In this document: positions 1 through 11,300 of the stretch, one piece after another
How positions within the stretch are numbered: the first letter of the stretch is position 1
How the letters are laid out: each line of letters starts with the position of its first letter
NCBI GenBank assembly: GCA_028023455.1
Contig: JAQFVV010012510.1
Span: 2,705,420 to 2,769,419, forward strand
Direction: 5' to 3'
DNA: 64,000 nt
DNA from: Epiperipatus broadwayi
Lineage: Eukaryota; Onychophora; Udeonychophora; Euonychophora; Peripatidae
The notes under the pieces: model-generated
Told to the model about the DNA's origin: nothing
Database searches by the model: none
The model's input: the letters and a program-made list of their open reading frames with translations, nothing else
Translations under genes and position numbers: made by a program

Positions 1-440
1 AATGTCATTGTAAACCATTACTGATCCACTGCAGGATGAAGGTCTTTCGAAATTCAATATGTCTTCTCTGATCTTTAGTTTCTCTTCTCCACATCACTCC
101 TGCATCTGTCCAGCTCACATATAATATATTTTTAGGTCTTTTACCATCTCTTGGAACCCAATTTAAAATTTCAACTATCCATCTATTATATCTTCTAGCA
201 ATATGTCCATCCCAACTCCACTTCAGCCTCTTAATTATTTCAATAACGTCATTAACTCCTGTTTGTTCTCTCATTCATGTATTTTGTTTTCAATCTCATT
301 TTGTCACTTTTAACATGCAGCCCTCCATACTTTGATGAATGGTCTGAAAGTCTTTGTATTGCTCTTCCATTAAGCATCCAAGTCTCATATCTATAAGTAA
401 GAACTGGTAAAACACATTTATTTATGCAATATATCACATC
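1..440 (-). mobile_element. RTE-like LINE, 3' end fragment
   Basis: On the minus strand two open stretches (252-437, then 5-274) read as the C-terminal part of an endonuclease-reverse transcriptase polyprotein of the RTE type. The first contains a 'VLPVLTYRYETWMLNGRAIQRL' type segment, the equivalent of the conserved 'TYGSETW' box after the RT domain. The second contains 'RLKWSWDGHIARR', the equivalent of the 'LKWxWxGHxARR' box, followed by 'RWIVEILNWVPRDGKRP'. The two stretches are in different frames, so at least one frameshift has occurred. The element's 3' end, with the sequence 'ccactgcaggatgaaggtct' read on the plus strand, lies near 29-48. The same 3' sequence recurs at 13650, 14640 and 46900. 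It is a dead, 5'-truncated copy and may continue left of the window. Confidence 0.8.
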
Positions 441-1364
441 ACAAATTATTATTATATTAATAAATTTCTAGGAAGCTTTCATTAGGACAGACACATGAAA
501 AATATGTTACATAATTGTAATATTAATGTTTTTCTCTCTTTATAAATAAATAAAAATAGGATTTAGACTTCAAATCAATATTATAGTATGTTACTTTCAG
601 TAGATGCCTGCTTTGAAGATATAATCATACACCAAATGGCAGTTCATTTTAAATTTTATTTTCTTCCTGGAAATGCTACTGCAATGTAAGGATTATTACT
701 AAGTAATGTAAATACTAAAGAAATCTTGCATAAAACAGATAAAAAATTTATGCATCCATTTTTTTTTTTCTATTATCACGTATTCTCGTATTCATATTCA
801 TATTATCGTATTCAAAGCAATGATAATGGCTGTACTTTAGGTATCAAGTTTAATATCACGAGCACTATAACAATTTGTGATGACTTGATGGAAGCAATTT
901 CAAACCTATCATTAATCATTGGCAAGAAATCATACTCCTTTACACCATTTTTATTTGCTGCAAGACTTTTTGAAACTAAAATTTAAATATGCTTTATGGT
1001 CATTCAATTTACACTTAGTTTATTATTTTATTACCATTAATCATTGGTCTTAGCAAAGTTTAACTTTTGTTACTACTGTTATTATCAAAACTACGAATTA
1101 AATTATTTACTTCAGCAAGAGCGCGGCTCAAATGATAAAAGTACTTACATTGGTGAACTGTTGAAAATAATAAAGCAAATTTTAGTTAAATCTTTAGATT
1201 ATTAGACTATCAGTTTGACCTCAAAAAATACTTAACCTCTCAAGCAAGTGGTAAGTTTAAATAAATAACTAATCCACTGTGACTTTTTAACCACACTCTT
1301 ACTAATATTGATATTAGTACTGTTGTTTTTAAATATATATATAATTGTTATTACTCTTTTTCAG
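441..1364. other. No gene recognised; AT-rich, probably intron of the RhoGAP-like gene
   Basis: AT-rich sequence with homopolymer T/A runs. The one open frame (726-986) has low-complexity Tyr/Ser content and no recognisable domain. The stretch ends in a pyrimidine tract and the AG acceptor at 1363-1364. No RNA gene or repeat boundary was seen. Confidence 0.5.
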
Positions 1365-1635
1365 TCTTCTGGAACAGTTGGATCCCTCTCGGCGAAAAGC
1401 CTTAGAATATCTATTTGCTCTTTTCTACTCCTCCACTCTATTCTGTCAAGAGAACTTGATGTCAAGTAAGGCCATTGCAGAAGAGATGGGTTGCTACCTG
1501 TTCTGGACCTGTGAAACAAATCGCCCAAGAAACTCCCGCCAAGTAACCGCTGAACTGGCAGTTCTAAGATTGATAGTGTTTTTGATCGATAATGCTCCGT
1601 TAATTTTTAATTTAGTTCAAATGCCTCTTAAAACG
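1365..1635 (+). CDS. Internal exon, RhoGAP-like domain (partial gene)
   Basis: A single exon bounded by a good acceptor (T-rich tract then AG at 1363-1364) and a donor (GTAAGA from 1636). It is 271 bp: one base completing a codon from the previous exon, then 90 codons, ending in phase 0. The peptide has the pattern of the second half of a RhoGAP domain. 'LDPSRRKALEYLFALFYSS' matches the helix after the 'LP..N...L..L' motif. 'ENLMSSKAIAEEMGCYLFW' matches the 'N.M...NLA..FGP.L' segment. 'AVLRLIVFLIDNAPLIFN' matches the closing helix '..LI.....IF'. The FGP triplet is replaced by MGC, so it may be a diverged, non-catalytic member. The domain assignment is inferred from pattern only. The arginine-finger half would be in an upstream exon outside the window. 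No further exon of this gene could be recognised downstream. Confidence 0.5.
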
Positions 1636-4600
1636 GTAAGAGTAGCCACAACTGACTCTTCTCATTTACCATTTGCAAGTCCATCTGCATCTTTCTCTCT
1701 GCCTGGAATCAATCTTTTTTAAATAAAAAAATTATATAAAGACAATATTAAATATATGTTAACATTTGTTTTGTTTTTTTTCCTTTAATAAACTAATAAT
1801 TTAAATTGTTATATTCTTCAAAAATCTTTTGTTTATATTCAGTTTGGTTTAAATTTAAAATAACGGATCAGCGATCTGAATAAAACTCACCCAAATATGA
1901 TTCATTACTTTTTAAACTTGCGCTCAAGATTTGTAAAATAATAATAATGTAATATCAAAAAATGAGTTTAAATAAACAAAAATAAAAAGCAAATTACTGT
2001 ATTTATTTTTATTAACTGTTTAGTGCATACAAACAAATAAGAATAATTCCTATAAGTGTTAATACTTTATTTTACCTAATAGTAAGAAAATAAAGTCATA
2101 CATCATGTGACTTGTGTGAGCATTACTTGTTAAACTGCATAACAACTATATATATATAGCAATCCAGGAATCTTATTTTGGTTTATTCCAAAGCAGTTTG
2201 GTCTTTCATATTTTGTATGTATCATTTAGAATTATTTTTCAAAATTATCACCTACATATGAAAGCGTACATAAAATAAGGTTGGTATATTCATCTACTTT
2301 ATGTATGATCTGGATTTAAATCTAGACCAGATAAAACTTAAAAATTGCACCTATTGAAACATAAATCATGCAATGGCAATTGTAAACCTTAGAAAAAATG
2401 TTTTTATTTTTGATAAAGAATATTAGCATGTCAGAAACTGCTTAAATGACAAACCAAATAGCCACAACTTTTTTTTACTGTTATAGCTTTGTCTTGCGCA
2501 GTGCATGCGATACTATCTTTTAGCAATGTTAACACTTCGCTATAGTACCATTTCAGGATGGGTGGATTTAAAATTTGCAGAACTATTGCAATCTGCATTC
2601 AAAAGTAATTACAGTACAATTTGTCTAATTTAGTATTAAAAAGTAATAATTATAAGCCATTACTCCACTTCCGAATCGAACATGTAAGGTGTAAATAATT
2701 AGAAAAGGTTAGGGGAAACCACAATTTCACTATTCTCCCGAAAAAAGTCACGGTTCGAGAACGAGAATTAAAATGTCTGATTGTAAAATTTCTCATAGTT
2801 ATATTTAGAGACAAAAAGAAATTGTAAAAAGAATACATTTCTTAATCGTAAAAAAAAAAAAACAACAATCGAGTTGGAAAATTATTAATCGTTATTAATA
2901 GATGTACCATTAATGTTATCCACCATACCTTAGACACATATTCTTTCAAAGATTTATTGGAATAAATAAAGATTAATTTTCCTTTTCAAAAATGACCAAA
3001 AAAAGAGAGTCAAATACAGTTCAGTAATTAAAGCATTCTCATTTCTTCCTTCACATGTAGTTAGTCAAGTAATAATAGTAGATTTTTAAAGTTGAGGGGG
3101 GGGGGATTTCCCCAGTGCAAAGTAGTAATTGATAAGTTTTAATTCGCAGATATGAAAAGGCATACCATCTCCCCACCCCTACATCGCAGGACTAAGATGA
3201 AATTTGTAGGCCCTTGGTTATGTAATCCAATAAATTTGATAGTAATTTATTAAGGAAATCAATCAATGAATTATGTTAACCCAGTATGATAAAATGTCTG
3301 TAAAAAAAATTTCCTAGTTATATCCAGAGACAAAAAGAAATTGTAAATAGAATTATAGTAATTTATTAAGGAAAATTAATGAATTACGTTAACCTGTATG
3401 GTTATTCTTATTACTATTATTTCACATATAAGGTTGTGGGCCCGGTAATGTTATATTTATGTTTATGTGCATTTTCCTAGAAACAATCCCATCAAGCGGT
3501 TTCAACACATTAATAGAACAATACCGAATAACCAAATAATTTCAAACTAGCTGGTAATTTGTCACATTCCAGAATGGCATATTTAGTAATACAAAAGATT
3601 TGAGAGTATTTGTTGTATTTTCTTTATATTTTATCCCATTCTCAAATGTTATTTTTTTAATTACATGAATACATGATTAAAATTAAATATTGCCTACAGC
3701 TATTCTTAAATAATGATAAATAAAGTAGAAAATTATATAACATTACAATACTAGCCAAAATACAAAATTTTATTAAAATTCATCCATGACCATGGTTTCA
3801 TCTATGAAAAAACAGATATTTTCAAGTGAAATTCAACAAGAATCATACAACATATATATATATACAAAACAAAATAGCCATCCCATCATTCACCTCAAAA
3901 ATCAACTTTCTTTAACATCAAAGGATATCTTCATGAAATTGATGGCCTTAGATTCAAGAAAATTTATCAGCAGAGTATTTTATAAAGATATCCTTTGATG
4001 TCAAAGGAAATTGTTTTTAAAATGAATTATGGGTAGACTATTTTGTCTTGTATATATATGTCGCTTATATCTTGTTGAATTTTACTAAAAAGATCTATTT
4101 GTTAACATTACTGACATGAAATACATATACATGTGCATATAAATAGTTTCAATATTTTAACTGGATTTGCCACTAACATTGTCTTCTGGATCCAATCAAA
4201 ACCTGCTAAATACTTGAATTCTATTTTTCATCTACAATGTCTGCCTTGTTTTAATTATGTTATTACTATAGTCAGAGATAAAAGTTTATTGTCTGATCAT
4301 CATGCTATTCATCCATCTCAGACAAATGGGTGTTTATTATAGTTACTTAATGATGGTACCCCTGTGGGTATCTACAAATTTGCCCTACCACGGATGTTTA
4401 AAATTTTGAAAATTGAGTCATAGTCCTGTCATGGGTGTCCAAAAATTTACAAATAGAAGCAGTTACTATGTAATGGTCAGTTTGTTCTAGTTTAATTGCA
4501 ACTTGTTTCTAACCTGGTTCTAAGTAAGCTGATACTGTGAATTGACATTAAACATCAGGAAACCCCAAATATATACCTTATTTATTTTTTGTTAATTGGA

Positions 4601-5770
4601 TTGGGAAATATTTTCTTTAACATATGATGATTAACACAATTGCTACATAATCCATTATTTAAAATACCAAGTCAACTTAGTAGTCTGATGAAATAAACAT
4701 GAAATTAAAATGTGGACCAGAGAACTTTACATATAATAAGTTAAACATACACTATTTAAATGAATAAGAAAAACAATAATTTGTTTACAAACTGTTATAA
4801 TTATGATAGAATATTTTCTTTCACAGTAAAGGTACTTTCATGACTACTGACTATTAATCAGGTATGTATTAACTTACTAATATTTAAAATTATTATTTGT
4901 ACTTTATGGTTATAACTTAATCTAAACAAAAATTGATTAATAGGTAATAACTTTCTCTAATAACTACTTCCAAACTATCTCTTAATTTATGATTCATGGG
5001 CATATGTCAAATGGGAATATGCAACAAGTTATGGTAACCACTCATACCTTCTGTAAAATGTCCAAATCTTAGCCAGATCAATCTTAAAATGTTAATCTGC
5101 CAAACTCAAATTATAGTGTAAATATAGTTGTTTGATCAAGCATATTTGCCATTAAATACATTAACTAGCTATCAATGCCCCATGAATATCATTCTACAGG
5201 TTACCAACTTCACTAATATAAAATCATTCTCTCAATTATCTTTAAATCTTTAGCTAAGTCACACACAGATGTGAAATTTGACTTTCAAGTGTATCTTTAA
5301 TACAAATCTTAGTACAATTTATACTCATTATTACAATAATCTAAGAAATGACCAATTTAGGTCTGAATCCCTTTTTAATAATAGCTCCAACTTAATTAAC
5401 TGAGATAGTCCTTTTGAATCCAACCTCAATTTAAAAAACCTTTAATAAACACATCTCCATAAATATAATATAGTTTAACCATACAAACTAATGATGTAAA
5501 TAATTGTTTTATGCTATGCATTCAAACTCACATAAAAGTATACTGTACAAAGGAATTAATGCATAGTCAAGTCACTTTGCAAGATAAGCTCGATCATATT
5601 AATCATATTAAGTATATTCTAATCTAGTACCTGATCATTTCACATTTCAAACATTTTCAAATGCATGCATGTTTTGTGTATTTAAAAATGACTTGCATTC
5701 ACTGATTATTTTATACAACTTTGAATATTTTTGGACAGTTTCAACAAGATTACAAGAAAACCCTTTTGTT
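1636..5770. other. No gene recognised; AT-rich, minor local repeats
   Basis: No coding exon or intact mobile element was seen. A ~55-bp motif (around 2784-2838, containing 'agagacaaaaagaaattgta') recurs at 3298-3354. A ~45-bp motif ('agtaatttattaaggaaa' then 'aatgaatta.gttaacc') occurs at 3240-3285 and 3358-3396. A short inverted repeat, 'acatcaaaggatatctt' / 'aagatatcctttgatgt', lies at 3917-3933 and 3985-4001. Open frames at 2650, 3786 and 4133 are short, low in complexity and judged to be chance. Confidence 0.5.
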
Positions 5771-5775
5771 TTGTA

Positions 5776-6465
5776 TTTATATATTGGACTATTTCCATCA
5801 TCTAATATAAGTATTGAATGTCTTTAGAAAAATTTAACTTTATTTAAATATTCCAAATACCTTCAACTGTTAGTAATAGCATACAGGTTAGTATATGCAC
5901 AATTTTTGAGAACTATTATTCTTCTATTCTTTGAGTGTTGCTGGCCTGACCTGTGACAGTACAGGAAAATGGAAAAATCAGCAGGAATCTCTCAGATAAG
6001 TATATGAAATGTCTACTGATTATTGTCTTTGGAAGGATGGCTCACTTGGTTAGAGTGTTTCCTTAAAATTTGATATTCAAGAACCTAAGGATCCTGGCTC
6101 AATTCCCATACCAGTACTGTCAGTGGTCAGACCAGCAACACCGGAAAAATGGAGAAATCAGGAGGAACCTCTTAGATAAGTATATGAAATGTCAACTGAT
6201 TGTTGCCTTTGGAAGGATGGCTCAATTGGTTAGAGAGTTCCCTTAAAATTCGATATTCAAGAATATGAGTCCAGGTTCGATTCCTATGCTAGTACTGTCA
6301 CTGGTCAGGCCAGCAACACCTATTGAAACATTGTGCATATACTAATATGTGTGCTATTACTAACAGTTGAATGTATTTGGAATATTTAAATAAAGCTAAA
6401 TGTTTCTAAAGATATTCAATACTTATATTAGATGATGGAAATAGTCCAATATATAAATGCAAATA
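5776..6465. mobile_element. Family C: tRNA-derived SINE in a foldback (head-to-head) copy
   Basis: Two ~110-bp arms are inverted copies of each other: 5776-5890, beginning 'tattggactatttccatcat', and 6340-6455, ending in its complement. Between them lie two tandem tRNA-like heads (about 5960-6140 and 6165-6330). The second head has a pol III A box (TGGCTCAATTGG, 6218-6229) and a B box (GGTTCGATTCC, 6274-6284). The head resembles a class II tRNA such as tRNA-Leu: 'GGATGGC..A.TGGTTAGAG', a TTAA anticodon-loop-like stretch, then a long variable-arm-like hairpin before the B box. Related copies are at 22385-22640, 44495-44990 and 52560-52930. The head points in opposite directions in different copies, so the unit is a SINE. 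The palindromic form here is a secondary arrangement. Confidence 0.65.
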
Positions 6466-7186
6466 AAATACCATCATCACAAACCTTCAGGAAAACATCC
6501 TTTTGCTTTTTTATAATACTTTTAGTTGTTTTTTCCTTTTCTATCTATCTTTAAAAAGTAAACATAAATTTTTAACAAATTTTATATATATAAAAAAGGA
6601 AAAGACAAAGAAAATTTTGTTTTCCAGATTCTTCAAATACAACATGAAAAGAGTCATAAATTGAAAAACCAATCATTGTTATTTCTTAACCAATGTGATT
6701 CATTTCCTCCCTTATCAATCAATTAAATAATTCATGTTTAGATTATATATAATAAATATAGTTATCTATAAAACTAATATATATATATACATTTTCAAAG
6801 TCATCATAAAATTAAAATTATTAATGCCTTGAAATATCAATCTAATCGATAAATGTAGATTTTTTTTAAATTAAACTTTTAAAATATCTACTTTCTTTTT
6901 ATAGTATTAATATGCCTAATAAAGTTGATTTTGTGATAAACAACTTTTACAAATATAAATTAAAACATATATTTTTTTAAAATTACATTTTAAATTTTAA
7001 TTAAAAAAAATCTAGCTATATTATTTTAAACCACTAAACATCACATGATCACTATCTCTTATACTAGCACATAATTGTTATTAAACAAGGCAAAACTCTC
7101 CATACAGTAATGCCACCCTGTTCCAACCAGAGTAATCAATGGATGCCAGAAGGCTTGTACATAAAATCCCTATCTAGTGCCTACTC

Positions 7187-7245
7187 ATCCAATATCCCCA
7201 GACTAGTTTCTGGTTTGTGGCCTTTGTCAGTGAGGAGCCTTGGAT
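7187..7245 (-). ncRNA. Family B hammerhead ribozyme motif, inactive-looking (left arm)
   Basis: Read on the minus strand: stem I strand 'ATCCAA..CTCCTCA', catalytic box CTGACAA, stem II hairpin with GGC-type pairing, GAAA, a minimal ACTAGT stem III, the GTC cleavage triplet, then the other stem I strand 'TGGGGA..TTGGAT'. The two stem I strands pair over 6 + 6 bp around an internal loop. The box should be CUGANGA; here the invariant G8 is A, so cleavage is predicted to be lost. Confidence 0.6.
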
Positions 7246-7272
7246 CCTAAGATCTAGGTGCAATGCTCTCAG

Positions 7273-7330
7273 ATCCAAGGCTCCTCACTGATGAAGACCA
7301 CAAGCCAAAAACTAGTCTGGGGATATTGGA
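7273..7330 (+). ncRNA. Family B hammerhead ribozyme motif, inactive-looking (right arm)
   Basis: This is the mirror copy on the plus strand. ATCCAA is at 7273-7278, CTCCTCA at 7281-7287 and CTGATGA (intact) at 7288-7294. A stem II hairpin follows, then AAAA where GAAA is expected (G12 lost, near 7308), then CTAGTC with the GTC triplet ending at 7317, and TGGGGATATTGGAT pairing back to the 5' strand. One invariant core base is mutated, so this copy is predicted inactive. Its decay differs from that of the left arm, which lets the ancestral motif be inferred. Confidence 0.6.
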
Positions 7331-7499
7331 TGAGTAGGCACTAGATAAGGATTTTATGCACAAGCCTTCTGGCATCCATTGATTACTCTGGTTGGAACAG
7401 GGTGGCACTACTGTATGGAGAGTTTTGCCTTATTTAATATATTATTTTAACTTATTTTATAAAATTTATTTTCTCTTAAATTTAATCACATATAATAAA

Positions 7500-7790
7500 A
7501 CCTACTATATTATTTATATAATATTAATATAATTTACTTTCTTTAGTACTTTTACAATGATTCATATAATTACAAGCCACTATTGACTGTTTTGATTGCC
7601 CCAGAAATCTTCAGAACTTCTATTTATATTTTCAAATAAGAAAGTTAAAGTTATGGATTTTAAGATTTGAAAATATAAGTAGAAGTTCTGAAGAATATTG
7701 CTGGGGCAATCGAAACTATCAATAGTGGGTTGTAATTGTATGAACATTGTAAAAACAATAAAGAAAGTACATGATATTAATATTATAGGA
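7500..7790. repeat. Family F foldback (MITE-like inverted repeat)
   Basis: Arms of about 120 bp (about 7515-7633 and 7665-7788) are inverted copies of each other. The most conserved part is 'gattgccccag' next to 'cagaacttct', followed by 'atattttcaaat'. The spacer is about 30 nt. There is no coding capacity. It lies between the family B foldback and the 1.1-kb TIR element, so this is a nest of palindromic insertions. Confidence 0.7.
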
Positions 7791-7950
7791 TTTGGTAATG
7801 CAATAAGAAAGATAAAGTTACATTATTTATAATTATTTTAAAATATTACTTTGAATAATCCCTTATAAAATTTTGATTCTATCTATTATTATTACTTTTA
7901 ATAATTTAGTCTAAGTTATTTATACAATTGGTTGTTGTCGATGAGCAACC

Positions 7951-9069
7951 ATATCCCACTGGATGGCGCAGTTATCACACTTAAACTATAAAATATGATC
8001 ATTCACAGGCCATTAATTATAATCATTTTGATGTGTTTTTTGTAATGCGAAAATAAAAACAAAAGAAAATTGTCTTTTTTAAACATTATTTAATTTTAAA
8101 TATTATTTTTTATTAACGTATACAAATTAAATGATAATAATAAATGTAAAATAAAATAAACAAATTACAATTTGATTCGTCTTTTTTAGTTTTCTTTTTA
8201 TTAGAAAAATCAATTTTCTATCGGAGATTTTTTTACTGGGGTTACGGCTTTTTTGTTGTTGTTGTTTACGGCTATTTTTTATTTCAAATAGAATGACAAC
8301 TAAAAGTAAAAGTTGTTACGGTTAGGTTTAGGGTTAGTTTTAGGGTTAGTTTTAAGGTTAGCTTTAGGGTTAGGTTTACTGTTAAAATAAAAAATATCAA
8401 AATCGTATTTTTGTAAATATTTTTTTTTACTAACATCTATAAAATAAATGATAACAATAAACATAAACTATATTCAACAAAGTATAACAGTAGTCGGAGA
8501 AAAGAAAGAAACTAAAACTTTTTTAAACAACGACAAATATATATATAATGTTTATAATATATGCTTTTTATGACATTTAAAAGAACAGTGTACAATTGTA
8601 CTTTTCTTACTGGATATTTTTCTGTTAACGCTCTTTTTTATTTCAAAAATATACACACGGTGCAATCTTAAAATGTCTCGTGGAAATGTTAAGAGCAGTA
8701 CGTTACTTGGCGCGTTACCTAATTCCAATTCACTTTATACATATATCTCGTCAACATTTACTACTTAAAACTTCAATACACTACGGTGTAAAAAGTCTGT
8801 TAATTATTACTTTACAAAATCTGAACATTTCAATACTTTAAAATAAAAAAAAATTCAATGAAAATAACATTTCCATCCAATTCAAAAAAACACACCACTG
8901 TGTGAATTGGGAAAATGTATTTGCTGTACTGCGATGCGACATAGCGGCCTGCAATCTGTAGTACAACAAGAAAAGTTGTATTATAGAAAACGCGGGTTCG
9001 AACGTGTCGGCCGCGGAAACGGCATTTTTATGTGTTTTAGCGCGAAAACAGCGCCATCCAGTGGGATAT
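7951..9069. mobile_element. 1.1-kb terminal-inverted-repeat element, non-autonomous
   Basis: The terminal sequences 'atatcccactggatggcgc' (7951-7969) and its exact complement (9051-9069) bound a 1119-bp block with no usable ORF. ATAT at each edge could be part of the TIR or a palindromic target duplication. Similarity appears to continue outward imperfectly ('ttgtcgatgag' versus 'ttgtcatgag' on the complement). The interior contains a degenerate TTAGGG-like tract (8318-8384) and, near the right end (8990-9055), a GC-rich block with several CpGs that stands out from its AT-rich surroundings. It is best called a cut-and-paste DNA transposon derivative; the superfamily is not determined. Confidence 0.7.
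8318..8384 (+). repeat. Degenerate interstitial TTAGGG-like tract
   Basis: About eight imperfect repeats in the 'ggttaggtttagggttag' style, with spacing alternating between TTTAGGG and TTAGGG. It lies inside the TIR element. It is probably a component of the transposon rather than a true telomere remnant. Confidence 0.6.
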
Positions 9070-10835
9070 CCTCATGACAATTATTCTACCTCATAGTGTA
9101 AGATCACATGAATGACCATGAAATAGATAAGACATTGCTCCTTTGTATATATATGTTAAGATTACGTACATGTGCACATAAATAATACAAATTCTATTAA
9201 AATCAAAGCTTATCAACAAATGAGTTATTATATACAATGTACATGAGTGGGAATTGGACCAAAATATAGCATATTGCTCCTCTCTATATTGTACATTTTA
9301 TTTGTTTTACTATTTCCAATTCAAAAATTAACATGGTTTTAGAATTTTTTAAAAAGAATTTACTCTTCATATTTCCAAGAATTTTGCTCAGACATTGAAA
9401 GCAAGCAAAACATTTTTTTTTTTTTTAATTTCCACTAAAGTTAATCGGGTTCCACATTTAATTACATGTAATGTCACTTTATTTACTTTCATAGTATAAT
9501 AAAAGTAATTGTAGGGCGAAATAAAAGATTAAAATTATTAACAGATATTGTATATGTTGGGTGTGGGAGAAAAAAAGAGCATTCCTTGTGTAATTCACTT
9601 ATGGTACCTGAAATATTTAACGTAAAAGTGATATTACGGAATCCAAAGATAAATTTATTGAGAATATTGTGAAATGGAGAAGAATTCGGATTATGCAGAT
9701 TAAAAAAAAGAAAGATAGAAAAAGAAATAAGATATTACATCTTATACAAGTCAATAGTTAACATCAAAGCACTCTTCCAAACGTTAAAATATTTCAGCAA
9801 TGTTTTTGAGTTTATACTGTTTAAGGTTCGGTCTTTTTTGTTGTTGTTGTTGTTGAAATATTTTAACGTTTAGAAGGATGATTTGATGTTTTTTATTTGA
9901 TTTATCAGCTAGCGTTATGCATTATGATAAATCAATAGTTGTATACATTTGAATAATAGCAAAAGATGAGCTGAAAAAAATAATTTGAAACAATATGTAG
10001 ATTTAATTGAATCTCACGCACACATCTTATATATATATGGCATTTCTCACATAAATAACTCGCTAATTTTTTGGATTAAGATTATTAAAATTCTATGGCT
10101 CATCTTTATGATGGAATTTATTTTAGTCATGATAATGTAGTAACCTCTTACCCCTCCCCCTCTTTCTATATCATACTAAACGACAATTTAAAGTATTTTG
10201 TTCTTATCTGTTTCTTATACCAATAATTCCAATTTCGGACAGCAATCCTAAACAAGACCAATGAATTCGCAGATTCATAAAAAGTGTCACAAAAGAATTT
10301 TATTAAGATCTCGATGATTATGGAAAATATAACTATATTATATATAAATTGAAAAATAATATTTAAAAATATATTTGAAAATAATTGTTTTGTAAATTAA
10401 ATTTTAAGTGCTTTTTTTATATTTATTTAAGATTATCTTTAAAAACGAAGATGTAAAGAACATTTAACTTTCTTAATATTTGCTAATATATGCTATTATT
10501 GATAGTATTTAACAAAAAGTCCTTCGTATTAATTCATTTCAAAAAGCATGAGAGTTTTCATCAGAAGAAACAGAAAACAAATATTCAAAATTATTTTTAA
10601 ACTTATTTTATTAATTATATAACAAAATTTCAGAATAAGAAATATCAATTATACAAAATTATATTTGGCGCTTTGTACACTGTGTAATAGCAAACACTTA
10701 AATCATGGCATAATATGAAAGTTCTCAAGCTAAAGACACTTCATATAGTCAGAATGTCTTAATTAATAATATTTCTCTTATGCAAGTTTTACTACACCCC
10801 AAAATAGAGAGACTGATTTTTATTTGCTTATAACT
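9070..10835. other. No gene recognised
   Basis: AT-rich. A short inverted repeat is centred near 9820: 'aaacgttaaaatatttca' at about 9779-9796 and its complement at about 9855-9872, with matching outer bases. No domain-bearing ORF or RNA gene was seen. Confidence 0.5.
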
Positions 10836-10837
10836 CA

Positions 10838-11300
10838 ATAGAAACATTTGACATCCATTACTATATTATGATGTTTATTAATTTATTATAATGGTTAAAA
10901 AAAAATCCAACATCTAATATATGCTAAAACAATGTATTCTAATATTTTTATCTATTTAATGAATAATATTTCTATAATGCAATTTTCACTACACCCGCAA
11001 GGTAAAAATTGGTTTTTATCCGTATCGGCTTATATTACATTGTGGAGAGGTGTAACCATAAACATATGACCAAAGACATGAAGCGAATAGAAACCAGTCC
11101 CTACCTTGCGTGAGATTAGTGTAGTAAAAATTGCACTCTAGAAATATTATTCATTAAGTGGATAATCTCTAATCTATAGAATGATTCTTAAAAAGTATTA
11201 GAATACTTTCTTTTAGCATATGCTAGATCTTGGATTTTTTTAACCATTACAATAAACTAATAAACTTCATAATATAGTAAAGAATGTCTAATGCTTCTCT
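10838..11300. repeat. Family E foldback
   Basis: The left arm (10838-11012) and right arm (11095-11300) are inverted copies. Shared landmarks are 'ataatatttct' next to 'atgcaattttcactacac', 'ggttaaaaaaa' and the 'catatgctaga/tctaatatatgct' block. A further partial direct copy of the inner part lies at about 10768-10830. No coding capacity. Confidence 0.65.

Larger units (their letters stand above)
7020..7445. mobile_element. Family B foldback element carrying hammerhead-like cores
   Basis: A near-perfect inverted repeat. The left arm runs from 7079 ('aaggcaaaactctccataca' at 7087) to about 7247. The right arm runs from about 7268 to 7439. The central loop is only about 20-35 nt. The left flank (7030-7080, 'catcacatgatcactatct' then 'tactagcacataattg') is shared with the copy at 55010, so it belongs to the element. 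Each arm carries a diverged hammerhead ribozyme motif (separate entries). Single-arm copies are at 32440-32690 and 32890-33125. A collapsed copy is at 55010-55232. No protein is encoded. Confidence 0.75.

Noticed and set aside
8318-8384. Interstitial telomere or chromosome-end fusion
   Set aside because: The repeats are degenerate, few, and lie inside a TIR element, so transposon content is the simpler explanation.
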